This document shows, piece by piece, positions 63,911 to 64,000 of a DNA stretch of 64,000 nt. The stretch spans positions 22,477,949 to 22,541,948 of the forward strand of contig NC_135553.1 in NCBI RefSeq assembly GCF_964340395.1, in the 5' to 3' direction. This DNA comes from Glandiceps talaboti (taxonomy: Eukaryota > Hemichordata > Enteropneusta > Spengelidae). Below the pieces are notes generated by a model. That model was not told the origin of the DNA, did not search any database, and worked only from the letters and a program-made list of their open reading frames with translations. Position 1 is the first letter of the stretch, and every line of letters begins with the position of its first letter. A program made the position numbers and the translations under genes.

Positions 63911-64000
63911 GCAAAGGGTAGTAATACTATATAACCATCCTTCAGAAACCCTTCTACAGTAGTGCTTCATTTCCAATATGTTTATATTTCCTTGCGCAGG
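63911..64000. other. Flank to the right of the palindromic element
   Basis: Ninety bases with no recognisable feature. If the element inserted into the LINE, LINE 3' sequence should continue here; I cannot see it clearly. Confidence 0.3.

Overview
The window is animal nuclear DNA. Its genes have introns with GT/AG splice sites. It is AT-rich, with many microsatellites, minisatellites, inverted-repeat elements and decayed non-LTR retrotransposons, and I see no bacterial operon or viral genome. The element mix suggests a marine invertebrate, but the sequence alone does not let me name a phylum.

Three multi-exon genes can be reconstructed, with splice phases that agree throughout. (1) Positions 1792-8127 on the + strand hold the last six coding exons of a PDXDC1 ortholog (pyridoxal-dependent decarboxylase domain-containing protein 1); its catalytic part lies upstream of the window. 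(2) Positions 11593-15154 on the + strand hold a four-exon, 797-residue, Lys/Glu-rich coiled-coil protein that I do not recognise. It has a 3'UTR intron, and a (TC)50 microsatellite serves as the polypyrimidine tract of one acceptor. (3) Positions 35011-19359 on the - strand hold a five-exon, 483-residue protein that I do not recognise, with a C-terminal hydrophobic segment and a Lys/Arg-rich tail. Genes 2 and 3 converge.

The most striking structure is in intron 1 of gene 3. A 7.3-kb foldback element (27062-34398) is bounded by a perfect 9-bp target-site duplication. Its ends are about 380 bp of non-satellite sequence and its inner arms are two head-to-head arrays of a 179-bp satellite arranged mostly as 358-bp dimers. 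The repeated 60-residue ORFs there are by-products of the satellite. A second large inverted-repeat element (59639-63908) lies between TA dinucleotides, has 28-29 bp terminal repeats and 1.2-kb internal arms around a 51-bp centre, and sits in the 3' part of a decayed L1/Tx1-like LINE (55160-59638). It also holds a perfect 35-bp-arm hairpin.

The 36-54 kb region is a mosaic. It holds a PIF/Harbinger-like element with TTA duplications (42479-44230), several MITEs, a tRNA-derived SINE, a pentraxin-domain gene fragment, a broken unknown ORF, and a 1.5-kb tandem duplication (48955-50485 and 51785-53332) whose second copy abuts the tail of a truncated CR1-like LINE. Inverted dispersed copies link 9.4 kb with 26.3 kb, 17.3-18.6 kb with 39.5-40.7 kb, and 23.5 kb with 40.7 kb.

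All calls were made by reading the sequence. No alignments, database searches or transcript data were available.
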